A stretch of DNA of 23,560 nucleotides from Anaerolineales bacterium UBA5797 (GTDB taxonomy: Bacteria > Chloroflexota > Anaerolineae > Anaerolineales > Villigracilaceae): contig DIDP01000054.1 in the NCBI GenBank assembly GCA_002418205.1, forward strand, positions 1 to 23,560, written 5' to 3'. The notes beneath the pieces were generated by a model, which ran no database searches, was not told the origin of the DNA, and worked only from the letters and a program-made list of their open reading frames with translations. The translations under genes and the position numbers were made by a program. Shown one piece after another: positions 7,125-14,520 of this stretch. How positions within the stretch are numbered: position 1 is the stretch's first letter; each line of letters starts with the position of its first letter.

Positions 7125-7943
7125 CTACTTCGCCCCGCCTTCCGTTTCTGAACTCTGCGCCGAAATCCTTTGCGCTAAGAAGATCGGAAGGAACGTGATG
7201 AGGATGACAATGGATGCCACCACGTTCGTCACAGGTCGGTCACGCGGGCGGACAAGCTGGCTGAAGATCCAGATCGGCAGCGTGGACTGTTGTCCCGCTG
7301 TAAACGTCGTCACGATGACTTCATCGAACGAAAGTGCGAAGGCAAGCATGCCGCCTGCCAATAAAGCGGTTGCCATGTTCGGCAAAATCACATAACGAAA
7401 GGTTTGGAATGAATTTGCGCCCAGGTCCATCGAGGCCTCGATCTGCGATCCCTGCATGCGCCTGAAGCGCGCCAGAACATTGTTGTACACAACCACGATG
7501 CAGAACGTGGCATGACCGATGATGATCGTCCAATACGAAAATGGGATGTTCATCGTACCAATTGCGGAACGGAGCGCAATGCCGGTCACGATACCAGGCA
7601 AAGCGATCGGCAGCACCAACAGGAACGAGATCGCCTCCCGTCCAAAGAAGTTACTGCGATAGACAGCCGCAGCCGCCAAGGTCCCAAGAATAAGCGCCGC
7701 GATCGTGGCCACAACCGCGACTCGCAATGAGAGCGTGAGCGCAGCCCACAGGTCCGCGCGTTGAAGCGCCACACCGAACCATTTCGTGGTCACGCCGGGC
7801 AGCGGGAATGAATACGTGGCTTCATCCGTTGTGAAGGAATACAAAAATATGATCGCAATCGGAACATGCAAAAAGAGCAGCCCGCCAATTGCACCCAACG
7901 TCAAACCGAGAGAGGCTTTTTCGCCGTAATTTTTAGAGGGCAT
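7125..7943 (-). CDS. potC: Polyamine-type ABC transporter permease PotC
   Basis: A 272-residue inner-membrane permease of the BPD_transp_1 family with six membrane segments. The cytoplasmic EAA loop that docks on the ATPase is EASMDLGANSFQTFRYVILP, a good match to PotC. It pairs with PotB to form the membrane channel for spermidine or putrescine-like solutes. The N-terminal region (LFLHVPIAIIFLYSF) and FALSFDEVIVTTF near the C-terminus are also PotC-like. Its start lies 11 bases inside the end of potB, so the two are translationally coupled. It is the last gene of the operon, ending just before a strong terminator. Family identification is secure; the exact solute is inferred. Confidence 0.93.
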   Translation of the reverse strand: MPSKNYGEKASLGLTLGAIGGLLFLHVPIAIIFLYSFTTDEATYSFPLPGVTTKWFGVALQRADLWAALTLSLRVAVVATIAALILGTLAAAAVYRSNFFGREAISFLLVLPIALPGIVTGIALRSAIGTMNIPFSYWTIIIGHATFCIVVVYNNVLARFRRMQGSQIEASMDLGANSFQTFRYVILPNMATALLAGGMLAFALSFDEVIVTTFTAGQQSTLPIWIFSQLVRPRDRPVTNVVASIVILITFLPIFLAQRISAQSSETEGGAK

Positions 7944-8838
7944 CGAACGCTCCCATCTTCCGCGCGATCAAAAGATACGCGATCATGATAACGATGGGTC
8001 CCATCGTGAAGGCTGCCGCCAGTGGAATATTCCCTGCCGTGCCCTGATAGGAATAAACCGCCTGACCAATGAAGAAACGCGAGTTCCCCAGTACCTGCGG
8101 AATGATGAAATCACCCAGCGTAAGAGAAAAAGTAAAGATCGAACCTGCCACCACACCGGGGAATGACAATGGCAGGATCACATTACGGAAGGTCTGCGCC
8201 GCGTTGGCGCCCAGGTCACTTGAGGCTTCCAGTAAAGACTTGGGCACACGCTCCAGCGCGGTCTGGATCGGGACGATCATATACGGCAGCCAGATATAAC
8301 AAAATGTGATGAACATTCCGATGGGAGAGAGGGATAGTGACGAACCGCCGATGCCTGGAATGGACAGGATCCCATCCAAAACAAACTGCAGACCAAATAA
8401 ATTAAAGAACCACGAAACAATGCCTTCCTTTGCAAGGATCAATTTCCACGCATACACACGTACCAGATAACTTGACCACAACGGAATGGTCACGGCAATG
8501 TATAGATAGGTCTTCATCCGCGGGGAGGCAAAACGGGCAATGTAATATGCGAGCGGGAATGCGATGATCCCGTCCGCGATGGTCACCGCGATCGCCATGC
8601 CTGCCGTCCGCCCGAAGATGCCGAGATTTGTGGAGGTAAACAGCTTGGCATATTGCTCAAGCGTGAATTCCCGCACCACCAAGCCCGTGAACTCTTCCAA
8701 ACGGAAGAAACTATTTACAAGCAGGGCCAACAACGAACCGATGTACACCACCAAAAAATAGATCAATGGCGGACCCAGCAACAATCCCAGGACCAGTTTT
8801 GGACGTTGATACAAATAGGTGGAAAGGCGGTTCAACAT
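7933..8838 (-). CDS. potB: Polyamine-type ABC transporter permease PotB
   Basis: A 301-residue permease with six predicted membrane helices. The EAA loop is EASSDLGANAAQTFRNVILP, and the segment after it (LSFPGVVAGSIFTFSLTLGDFIIPQVLG) shows the PotB-specific GDFIIP motif. It forms the heteromeric translocation path with PotC. The ATG at 8838 follows the potA stop by 2 bases, and its end overlaps the potC start by 11 bases; these spacings suit equal production of the two permeases. Near its N-terminus is a long hydrophilic loop before helix 2, as usual for PotB. Confidence 0.93.
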   Translation of the reverse strand: MLNRLSTYLYQRPKLVLGLLLGPPLIYFLVVYIGSLLALLVNSFFRLEEFTGLVVREFTLEQYAKLFTSTNLGIFGRTAGMAIAVTIADGIIAFPLAYYIARFASPRMKTYLYIAVTIPLWSSYLVRVYAWKLILAKEGIVSWFFNLFGLQFVLDGILSIPGIGGSSLSLSPIGMFITFCYIWLPYMIVPIQTALERVPKSLLEASSDLGANAAQTFRNVILPLSFPGVVAGSIFTFSLTLGDFIIPQVLGNSRFFIGQAVYSYQGTAGNIPLAAAFTMGPIVIMIAYLLIARKMGAFDAL

Positions 8839-8840
8839 GC

Positions 8841-9869
8841 CTATCCTCCCACGCGGCTGATGTGATCTTTATGCCAGAAAAGCAAAACCTTTTGCCCTTT
8901 TGATGTCAACACATCCATCGACGTGGTCTTGAGATTCTGTTCCACAACCACAAGGTCGATACCACCTTCAGCTTCAACGAGATAACGAGTGAACAGACCC
9001 AGATACACAACATCACGGACAACGCCGCCAATGGACAGCATATCCTTGCCAGGTGTATCGGTCGGCAGGCCCAAATGAATTTTTTCAGGTCGCACAGAAA
9101 ACATCTGCCTCGAGCCGGTGAGTTTCTCCGCCACTTCCCCGCTGATCAAGTTCGATGTGCCGACAAACCCCGCCACAAAAGGCGTGGCTGGTTTTTCGTA
9201 AATATCAGCCGGTGTTCCAACCTGTTCGATCTTGCCGAGATTGAACACAGCAATGCGGTCGCTCATCGTCAACGCCTCTTCCTGATCGTGAGTCACGAAG
9301 ATAAAAGTGATTCCCACGCGTTTTTGGATCGCCTTCAGCTCGACCTGCATCTGCTGGCGCAGTTTCAAATCCAATGCGCCAAGAGGTTCGTCGAGGAGAA
9401 GAACTTTGGGATGATTGATCAGGGCACGGGCCAGCGCGACGCGTTGTCTTTGTCCGCCGGAGAGTTGCGATGGTTTGCGATATCCAAATCCCGGCAACTG
9501 CACCAGATCAAGCATTTCATCCACCCGATCCCTCCGCTCCGGTTTGGACACGCCTTTGATCATCAAGCCATACGCGATATTCTCATCAATGGTCATATGC
9601 GGAAACAAGGCATAATCCTGAAAGACCGTGTTCACATCCCGTTCATAAGGAGGCAAGTCAGAAACATCCTGCCCATATAAGTGAATCGTTCCACGCGTGG
9701 GGCGGTCAAAGCCAGCGATCATGCGCAGGCAGGTTGTCTTCCCTGAACCCGAAGGCCCCAACATGGAAAAGAATTCACCATCCTGAATTTCGAGATCGAC
9801 CTGATCAACCGCCTTTACCTCCCCGAAATGACGGCTCACTTGTTCAAAACGTACAGCAGAAGTTGTCAT
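8841..9869 (-). CDS. potA: Polyamine-type ABC transporter ATP-binding protein PotA
   Basis: A 342-residue cytoplasmic ATPase that powers uptake. Motifs in order: Walker A GPSGSGKTT (38-46), Q-loop VFQDYALFPHM (about 82-92), signature LSGGQRQRVALARAL (136-150), Walker B VLLLDEPLGALD (156-167), and the switch histidine in FVTHDQEEAL. A C-terminal TOBE/OB domain of about 100 residues (with FSVRPEKIHLG) is typical of PotA and other importers of the MalK/PotA group. The gene follows potD after 64 bases that contain a perfect hairpin. The ribosome site is weak (GGAG about 12 bases before ATG), which with the hairpin suggests lower expression than potD. Confidence 0.95.
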   Translation of the reverse strand: MTTSAVRFEQVSRHFGEVKAVDQVDLEIQDGEFFSMLGPSGSGKTTCLRMIAGFDRPTRGTIHLYGQDVSDLPPYERDVNTVFQDYALFPHMTIDENIAYGLMIKGVSKPERRDRVDEMLDLVQLPGFGYRKPSQLSGGQRQRVALARALINHPKVLLLDEPLGALDLKLRQQMQVELKAIQKRVGITFIFVTHDQEEALTMSDRIAVFNLGKIEQVGTPADIYEKPATPFVAGFVGTSNLISGEVAEKLTGSRQMFSVRPEKIHLGLPTDTPGKDMLSIGGVVRDVVYLGLFTRYLVEAEGGIDLVVVEQNLKTTSMDVLTSKGQKVLLFWHKDHISRVGG

Positions 9870-9891
9870 GCAGTTTCGGCGCTCCGTAAGG

Positions 9892-9922
9892 CTTCGGGCA
9901 GGGACTATGTCCCTGCCCGAAG
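9892..9922 (-). other. Perfect intercistronic hairpin between potD and potA
   Basis: A perfect 13-bp stem (CTTCGGGCAGGGA, 9892-9904, with its complement 9910-9922) closes a 5-base loop, 12 bases after the potD stop. On the minus strand no T run follows, so transcription should read through to potA. Hairpins in this position after binding-protein genes are known to protect the upstream message from 3' decay, giving excess binding protein over transporter; that role is inferred here. Confidence 0.8.
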
Positions 9923-9933
9923 TTTATGTTGAA

Positions 9934-11100
9934 TTACTGACTGATGATGCCGACGTAGGCCTCAACCCATTTGCTGTAAGGGACACAATCACCCTTTCCA
10001 GTGCTGCACTCGGAGGTTGGGGTGCGCCAGAACCAGATCTTATCGAAATTATCGAAGCCGTTCACGGCACAGCCTTCATCGCCAAGAAGTTCATTGCCGG
10101 AACACGCCGCGGGCACGGACGGGACCGAACCGAACCAGGAAGCAAGATCGCCCTGAAGTTTGGGATTCAATGACCACTCAAGCCACTTATATGCACAGTT
10201 CGGATGTGCGGCTTCCACGTGCATCATGGTTGAGTCTGCCCAACCGGTCGCACCCTCTACAGGGATCACAGAGGAAACGCTCACGCCTTCCATGAAGTTC
10301 ACCTGGAACGGCCACGAACCGGATGCGACCACGCCCTCGTTCGCAAAGTCGTCCATCTGAACGAATGCATCGTGCCAGTAGCGATTGATCAAGGCGCGCT
10401 GCGAAGTGAGCAATGCGACCACCGCGTCAAACTGAGCCTGGTTCAGATCATAGGGATTCTCGATTCCCAGTTCAGGGTTATGATATTTGAGATACAAAGC
10501 TGCATCAGCCATGTAGATCGGGCCATCATAAGCCTGCACACGTCCCTTGTTCGACTGACCATCCGGCAGGGTCATCTCAACAAAGGTCACATCCCATGAA
10601 GTCGGCGGTTCAGGGAAGACATCGGTGTTGTACATCAACACATTCGGGCCCCACTGATACGGAACGCCATAATGCACCCCGTCAACCGTATGCCACGGAG
10701 CTTCCTTCAAGCGATCATCCACTGTGTTCCATGAGGGGATCAAATCGATGTTGATCGGCTGCACCTTTCCGGCAGCGATCAGGCGGTTGGAGGCATCACC
10801 GGAGGCAGTCACCAGGTCAAAGCCGCCCTCGTTCATCAAGGTCACCATTTCATCGGAAGTGGCGGCGACCTTGTTCGTCACCATACAACCGGTCTGTTTT
10901 TCAAACTCAGTCACCCAGTCGTAAGCAGGATCCGTTTCACCGCGTTCGATATAGCCTGCCCACGAAATGATCGAAACTTCGCCTTCACCATCACCAATCT
11001 CGGTCTTCATACCGCTGTCACTGGCAGCGCCCCCGCAAGCAGAAAGGACCAGGCTTGCAAGAACCAGAAAACTGAACAAAGCAAACCACTTGGACTTCAT
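9934..11100 (-). CDS. potD: PotD-like polyamine-binding lipoprotein of the ABC transporter
   Basis: A 388-residue extracytoplasmic solute-binding protein. Residues 1-22 form a lipoprotein signal peptide (MKSKWF, hydrophobic core, lipobox LSAC with lipidated Cys22, then GGAA linker). The mature start carries SIISWAGYIE, matching the PotD opening strand with its Trp and Tyr ligands, and the family motif VLMYNTDVFPEPPTSW follows. The ATG at 11100 is preceded by AAAGGAG at 6 bases; an in-frame GTG at 11172 would put 24 residues before the signal peptide and is rejected. The C-terminal 60 residues hold four cysteines (two CysX10-13Cys-like pairs), and two more occur earlier, so disulfides are possible, which is unusual for PotD. 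It is the first gene of the operon, with its own promoter. The solute could be a polyamine or another cation. Confidence 0.92.
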   Translation of the reverse strand: MKSKWFALFSFLVLASLVLSACGGAASDSGMKTEIGDGEGEVSIISWAGYIERGETDPAYDWVTEFEKQTGCMVTNKVAATSDEMVTLMNEGGFDLVTASGDASNRLIAAGKVQPINIDLIPSWNTVDDRLKEAPWHTVDGVHYGVPYQWGPNVLMYNTDVFPEPPTSWDVTFVEMTLPDGQSNKGRVQAYDGPIYMADAALYLKYHNPELGIENPYDLNQAQFDAVVALLTSQRALINRYWHDAFVQMDDFANEGVVASGSWPFQVNFMEGVSVSSVIPVEGATGWADSTMMHVEAAHPNCAYKWLEWSLNPKLQGDLASWFGSVPSVPAACSGNELLGDEGCAVNGFDNFDKIWFWRTPTSECSTGKGDCVPYSKWVEAYVGIISQ

Positions 11101-11228
11101 ATCTCTCTCCTTTGGAAATTTTGGTTGGTCAACTAAAACGAAAAGGCGAAAGGGACCTTGGTAAAAGCGCACCTCCTTTCAAGTTATAGTAGAGTACACC
11201 CCTAACTCCATTTGGATACGAGCAACCT
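11101..11228 (-). promoter_or_regulatory. Leader of potD with two ribosome-site-like sequences
   Basis: The predicted leader is about 128 nt. It contains AAAGGAGG (11172-11179), which has no ATG at a usable distance, and a second AAAGGAG (11107-11113), 6 bases before the potD ATG. Between them lie two pyrimidine runs, CCCTTT (11149-11154) and CCTTTT (11141-11146), able to pair with either ribosome-like site. This allows alternative folds but pairing is short, so regulation is only a suggestion. Confidence 0.4.
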
Positions 11229-11234
11229 GATTCA

Positions 11235-11263
11235 ATTATATAAAAATGCGGAATGGAAGGCAA
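11235..11263 (-). promoter_or_regulatory. Sigma-70-type promoter of the pot operon
   Basis: Minus-strand reading gives TTGCCT (11258-11263), a 17-base spacer and a perfect TATAAT (11235-11240). Transcription would start near 11228. It lies in the gap between dppA and potD, in the orientation of potD. Confidence 0.65.
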
Positions 11264-11312
11264 TCAACGATTTCCGATAATGACAAGCGAATTATCCGGA
11301 CAAAGCCGCTTC

Positions 11313-11327
11313 GCCCCAACCCGGGGC
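11313..11327 (-). other. Small GC hairpin after dppA
   Basis: GCCCC (11313-11317) and GGGGC (11323-11327) pair around AACCC, 32 bases after the dppA stop, and flanking AAGCC/GGCTT could form an alternative stem. On the minus strand no T run follows, so it is at best a weak or factor-dependent stop for dppA. Confidence 0.25.
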
Positions 11328-11358
11328 TTGTTTCCTTTTCATCAGCCTTCGTCACCCC

Positions 11359-12180
11359 TCATCCTCCCGCCAACATCACCATCGCGCGGAAGCCGTTATA
11401 AGCGGAAACCATCTCCTCCGCCGTCAAAGAGACGCGCGTTCCACTCCTCTGCGTAGACGGGATTCGCGAAGCCCTGTCCGCCATGTCCGATGAGAAGAAC
11501 TCCACAGTCACGCGCACCGGCGCATCCAGCACAAATGGATCGGGCGCATCTCCATCCTCCAGGCGTTCCACCGCCTGCGCCGCGGACATAAAGATCATAT
11601 CCTGCGTCATCTGCGGAGGCAGGCACTCCGCGGCATATCTCCCCACTGCCTGCTTGACCACCGCAGTTTCAATATCGCCCAACAACTCCACGATCTGCGC
11701 GCAGGCAGTCTGGTCTCCGGATGCCATGATGACAGGCACGCTAAAGTGACCTGCGACCGCCGCGTTCAAACCGTACTCCCCCGTCAGAATGTCGTTCAAC
11801 CAGACATTAGCAACCGTCTTCGATGACCACGTATGGTCGAGGACCGCGTCCGGGCTCCCATTACGCGCATGATAACCGACGAAGAAAACGCCATCCGCTG
11901 TTTCGTCAATTCCCTGCATCATCGAAAACGGCGAGGGCGAACCCGTGTTCAATCTCGCCCGCGGATCGAGTTCCTCGATCAGGATATTCGAACCGTTCCA
12001 ATGCCCGTCCGCGATGATGACTTCGTCCGCGCCCGCCTCCACCGCCCCGCGGACCGCGGCATTAACATCCTGAGTCATCAGCTTGCGAAAGCGCGCATAT
12101 TCCGCGCTCCCCGGCGTGACCTGCTCCCACGTTGTCACGCCTGTGATCCCTTCCATGTCCGTCGCGATCAGAATTTTCAT
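11359..12180 (-). CDS. dppA: D-aminopeptidase DppA, peptidase family M55
   Basis: A 273-residue zinc peptidase that removes D-amino acids such as D-Ala from the N-terminus of short peptides, often derived from cell-wall turnover. The zinc ligands known from Bacillus subtilis DppA are present at identical positions: Asp8 and Glu10 (TDMEGITG), His60 (DGHWNGSN) and His104 (FFVGYHA). A further conserved Glu is at about 135 (GEYGLNA) and a conserved His in LDHTWSS (116). Length matches the family (about 274), and family members form ring-shaped decamers. The start is decided by a strong AGGAGG ribosome site right upstream (12184-12190). No dipeptide transporter genes lie beside it, unlike the B. 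subtilis dpp operon; the pot operon downstream has a separate promoter. Confidence 0.95.
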   Translation of the reverse strand: MKILIATDMEGITGVTTWEQVTPGSAEYARFRKLMTQDVNAAVRGAVEAGADEVIIADGHWNGSNILIEELDPRARLNTGSPSPFSMMQGIDETADGVFFVGYHARNGSPDAVLDHTWSSKTVANVWLNDILTGEYGLNAAVAGHFSVPVIMASGDQTACAQIVELLGDIETAVVKQAVGRYAAECLPPQMTQDMIFMSAAQAVERLEDGDAPDPFVLDAPVRVTVEFFSSDMADRASRIPSTQRSGTRVSLTAEEMVSAYNGFRAMVMLAGG

Positions 12181-12204
12181 TGATCCTCCTCAAATATTCA
12201 AGTG

Positions 12205-12316
12205 TTGTCATTTCGACGAGCCTTGTCCCGAACAAAGTGAGTGAGCAGCGAGGAGAAATCTAAGTTACACGAGGAGAAAGATTTCTCGCGGCGCGAGGCG
12301 CCACTCGAAATGACAA
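12205..12316. repeat. Palindromic intergenic repeat element, copy 1 (ATTTC type)
   Basis: A 112-bp non-coding element bounded by perfect 12-bp inverted ends (TTGTCATTTCGA at 12205-12216 and TCGAAATGACAA at 12305-12316). Inside is a second inverted pair, GAGAAATCT (12253-12261) with AGATTTCTC (12279-12287), and a small side stem TTGT/ACAA in the longer arm. It fills most of the gap between the DUF4870-like gene and dppA. A related element lies at 19626-19755. The structure resembles a MITE or REP/BIME-like mobile palindrome; no target-site duplication is evident. Confidence 0.85.
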
Positions 12317-12345
12317 TGCGAGTTATTAGATGCTATTAAAAATCC

Positions 12346-13272
12346 TCATCGTCTCATGGTCCATCTTTCAATCAATCTTCCCAAAACTGGATACCGATAC
12401 TCATCCCCTTTGAGCACGCGATACCCCGCCCACTGACCAAGGATGTGCAGCATGGGAACAACCATCACGATGATCATTGCAACGAATATGGATGCCAATA
12501 ACACGAGAATCCCGATCATGCCTGTGGACGAATCGAGCCCGGCATTGGTACCAAACCCTGTTATGAGAACGAACGCAAAAAATCCAAAAGAATAAACAAC
12601 CCCGGAGCCAAAATACAAACCCGTGGTCAATATCTGGTATACAACCGTTTGAATGGATTGAAACTTCAGGAACGGGCTGTGTTTTCCCCGCAACACCCAG
12701 GCGGTCGCCGGAGCCAGCATCCCCCACAACATGATGATGACCGCAAAATGTCCCATCGCCGCGACCCAGCGGTCTTCGTGCTCCTCGATCAGCCATGGTC
12801 GTTCGTCATTGATCGAGTCGTATCCCAGATATTTCGCGAGGCGATTTCCCAAAACGGGGTAGCGAAAGTCCCACCCAAGTGCGCAGGTAATTGCCCCAAC
12901 GACCGGCAAAAGGAGATAAAGACCGATCAACCCAAACATGAGGATCATATGCGCGATCACCCATCCCCACAATTCAGCATCCAGGTTTTCGATGCTCTCC
13001 ATGCCAAGCACAAGTCCCATCGAACTGAAAATGATCAGGACCAGCGTCGTCAGGATCCAGATGGTATAGCCGAGCGATTGATATCCCAAAGCCTGCAAAC
13101 TCTGGAAGGAGGCATAATTCGACTTCCATCTTTGCTCCGACCAGCCGATGACCGGGAGCAGGATCCCCATGCCAAAAGCAATGGCCGACAAATGAGACAA
13201 TGCTGCCCAAATGCGCTCTTCCGTGGTTGGCTTATCCTTCATGCTGACCGTCCAAGTCATGTATTTGAACAC
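12346..13272 (-). CDS. Membrane protein with two tandem DUF4870-like domains
   Basis: A 308-residue integral membrane protein of unknown function. Two similar halves are visible: residues 22-65 (ALSHLSAIAFGMGILLPVIG then FQSLQALGYQ) and 170-213 (AMGHFAVIIMLWGMLAPATA then FQSIQTVVYQ), 148 residues apart. Each half ends with a copy of an RYPVLG motif (137-142 and near 293-298). Each half resembles a DUF4870-type unit of about three membrane helices, so this is an internal duplication and fusion. The start is uncertain: GTG 13272, ATG 13260 or ATG 13242; none has a strong ribosome site. It is divergent from the acyl-CoA dehydrogenase gene, and the two share a 72-base promoter gap. No function is claimed. 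Confidence 0.75.
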   Translation of the reverse strand: MFKYMTWTVSMKDKPTTEERIWAALSHLSAIAFGMGILLPVIGWSEQRWKSNYASFQSLQALGYQSLGYTIWILTTLVLIIFSSMGLVLGMESIENLDAELWGWVIAHMILMFGLIGLYLLLPVVGAITCALGWDFRYPVLGNRLAKYLGYDSINDERPWLIEEHEDRWVAAMGHFAVIIMLWGMLAPATAWVLRGKHSPFLKFQSIQTVVYQILTTGLYFGSGVVYSFGFFAFVLITGFGTNAGLDSSTGMIGILVLLASIFVAMIIVMVVPMLHILGQWAGYRVLKGDEYRYPVLGRLIERWTMRR

Positions 13273-13288
13273 GAGCCCCGCCTGTATT

Positions 13289-13317
13289 TTATCAGAGAGA
13301 CATAGACAGGTTATAAT
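13289..13317 (+). promoter_or_regulatory. Promoter of the acyl-CoA operon
   Basis: TTATCA (13289-13294), a 17-base spacer and a perfect TATAAT (13312-13317) lie ahead of the acyl-CoA dehydrogenase gene. Transcription would start near 13324, leaving a leader of about 20 nt that holds the GGAGG ribosome site at 13336-13340. No operator-like repeat is obvious in this short gap. Confidence 0.6.
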
Positions 13318-13344
13318 CCCGAAAGATTAATTCCCGGAGGAAAC

Positions 13345-14514
13345 ATGTCCGAACTTGCGCTTTACCCTTTGAGCGAAGAACATAAAATGATCCGCGATAC
13401 CGCGCGCGATTTCGCACAAAATGAGATCGTCCCCATTGCAGCCGAATTCGACGAAAGCGGAGAGTTTCCGCACAAGACGATCAAAAAGATGGGCGAGATG
13501 GGCTTCATGGGCATCGAGATCCCTGAGGAATACGGCGGCGCGGGCATGGATACGCTCGCCTATGTGCTTGCCCTCGAAGAGATCTGCAAAGCCGATGCCT
13601 CGCACGGCGTCATCATGTCTGTGAACAATTCGTTGTATTGCCACGGCATCATGAAGTTTGGGACGGAGGAACAGAAGAGGAAATTTGTCGCCCCGATCGC
13701 ATCGGGAAAATCCATCGGCGCGTACTCGCTGACCGAACCGATGAGCGGTTCAGACGCAGGGACAATGAAATCCCGCGCCACGCGCGACGGCGACACGTAC
13801 GTTTTGAACGGCCGCAAATCCTGGGTGACGAGCGGACCCGTCGCCGATTATTACGTGGTCTTCATGATGACCGACCCGGAGAAGAAGCAGAAGGGCGTCA
13901 GCGCGTTTTTGGTGGAGGCGAATACACCCGGGCTGACGCGCGGCAAGAAGGAGCCAAAACTCGGCATCCGTGCCTCGGCAACGAGCGAGTTGATCTTTGA
14001 GGATTGCCGCGTCCCTGCGGAGAATTTGCTGGGCAGGGAAGGCGAAGGCTTCAAGATCGCCATGACCGTGCTGGATGCCGGTCGCATTGGGATCGCGACG
14101 CAGTCGCTTGGGATCGCGGAAGCGGCTTACGAAGCGGCGCGCCAGTACGCGGTCGAGAGAGAGGCGTTCGGTCAGCCCATCGGCGCGTTCCAGGGAACGG
14201 GATTCAAGATCGCAGATATGAAGACCCGCATCGAAGCCTCCCGCCTGTTGATCTATAACGCCGCGCTCGCCAAGACCAAATCCAAAGAGACAGGCGGGCG
14301 CTATTCGCTGGAAGCGTCGATGGCAAAATTATTCGCATCCGAAACCGCGATGTGGGTGACACATCAGGCGGTGCAAATCCATGGCGGCATGGGGTATAGC
14401 AAGGAATTGCCCATCGAGCGATATTTCCGTGACGCGAAGATCACGGAGATCTATGAAGGGACAAGCGAGATTCAGAGGCTGGTTATTTCGAGAAGTGAAC
14501 TGGGTTTGAAATAG
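13345..14514 (+). CDS. Acyl-CoA dehydrogenase (short/medium-chain type)
   Basis: A 389-residue flavoenzyme that oxidises acyl-CoA to trans-2-enoyl-CoA, passing electrons to an electron-transfer flavoprotein. The family signature YSLTEPMSGSDAGT lies at 127-140, and the second signature region near the C-terminus includes QIHGGMGYSKELPIERYFRD. The catalytic base is Glu371 in IYEGTSEIQR, the position used by butyryl- and medium-chain enzymes (isovaleryl- and long-chain enzymes place it elsewhere). Length is standard. The ATG is backed by GGAGG 4 bases upstream and a promoter at 13289-13317. It is the first gene of a long plus-strand cluster; with the downstream propionyl-CoA carboxylase-type genes it points to fatty-acid or branched-chain amino-acid breakdown. 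Chain-length preference is not certain. Confidence 0.95.
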   Translation: MSELALYPLSEEHKMIRDTARDFAQNEIVPIAAEFDESGEFPHKTIKKMGEMGFMGIEIPEEYGGAGMDTLAYVLALEEICKADASHGVIMSVNNSLYCHGIMKFGTEEQKRKFVAPIASGKSIGAYSLTEPMSGSDAGTMKSRATRDGDTYVLNGRKSWVTSGPVADYYVVFMMTDPEKKQKGVSAFLVEANTPGLTRGKKEPKLGIRASATSELIFEDCRVPAENLLGREGEGFKIAMTVLDAGRIGIATQSLGIAEAAYEAARQYAVEREAFGQPIGAFQGTGFKIADMKTRIEASRLLIYNAALAKTKSKETGGRYSLEASMAKLFASETAMWVTHQAVQIHGGMGYSKELPIERYFRDAKITEIYEGTSEIQRLVISRSELGLK

Positions 14515-14520
14515 CCGCGC

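Noticed and set aside
11101..11172. GTG at 11172 as the start of potD
   Set aside because: It would put 24 residues before a standard lipoprotein signal peptide, while ATG 11100 has an AAAGGAG ribosome site at 6 bases.
11313..11327. Hairpin after dppA as a strong terminator
   Set aside because: It has only a 5-bp stem and no T run on the minus strand. It was kept only as a low-confidence feature.
12181..12345. CRISPR or small-RNA gene in the dppA/DUF4870 gap
   Set aside because: There are no direct repeats with spacers. The structure is a nested palindrome of the same family as 19626-19755.
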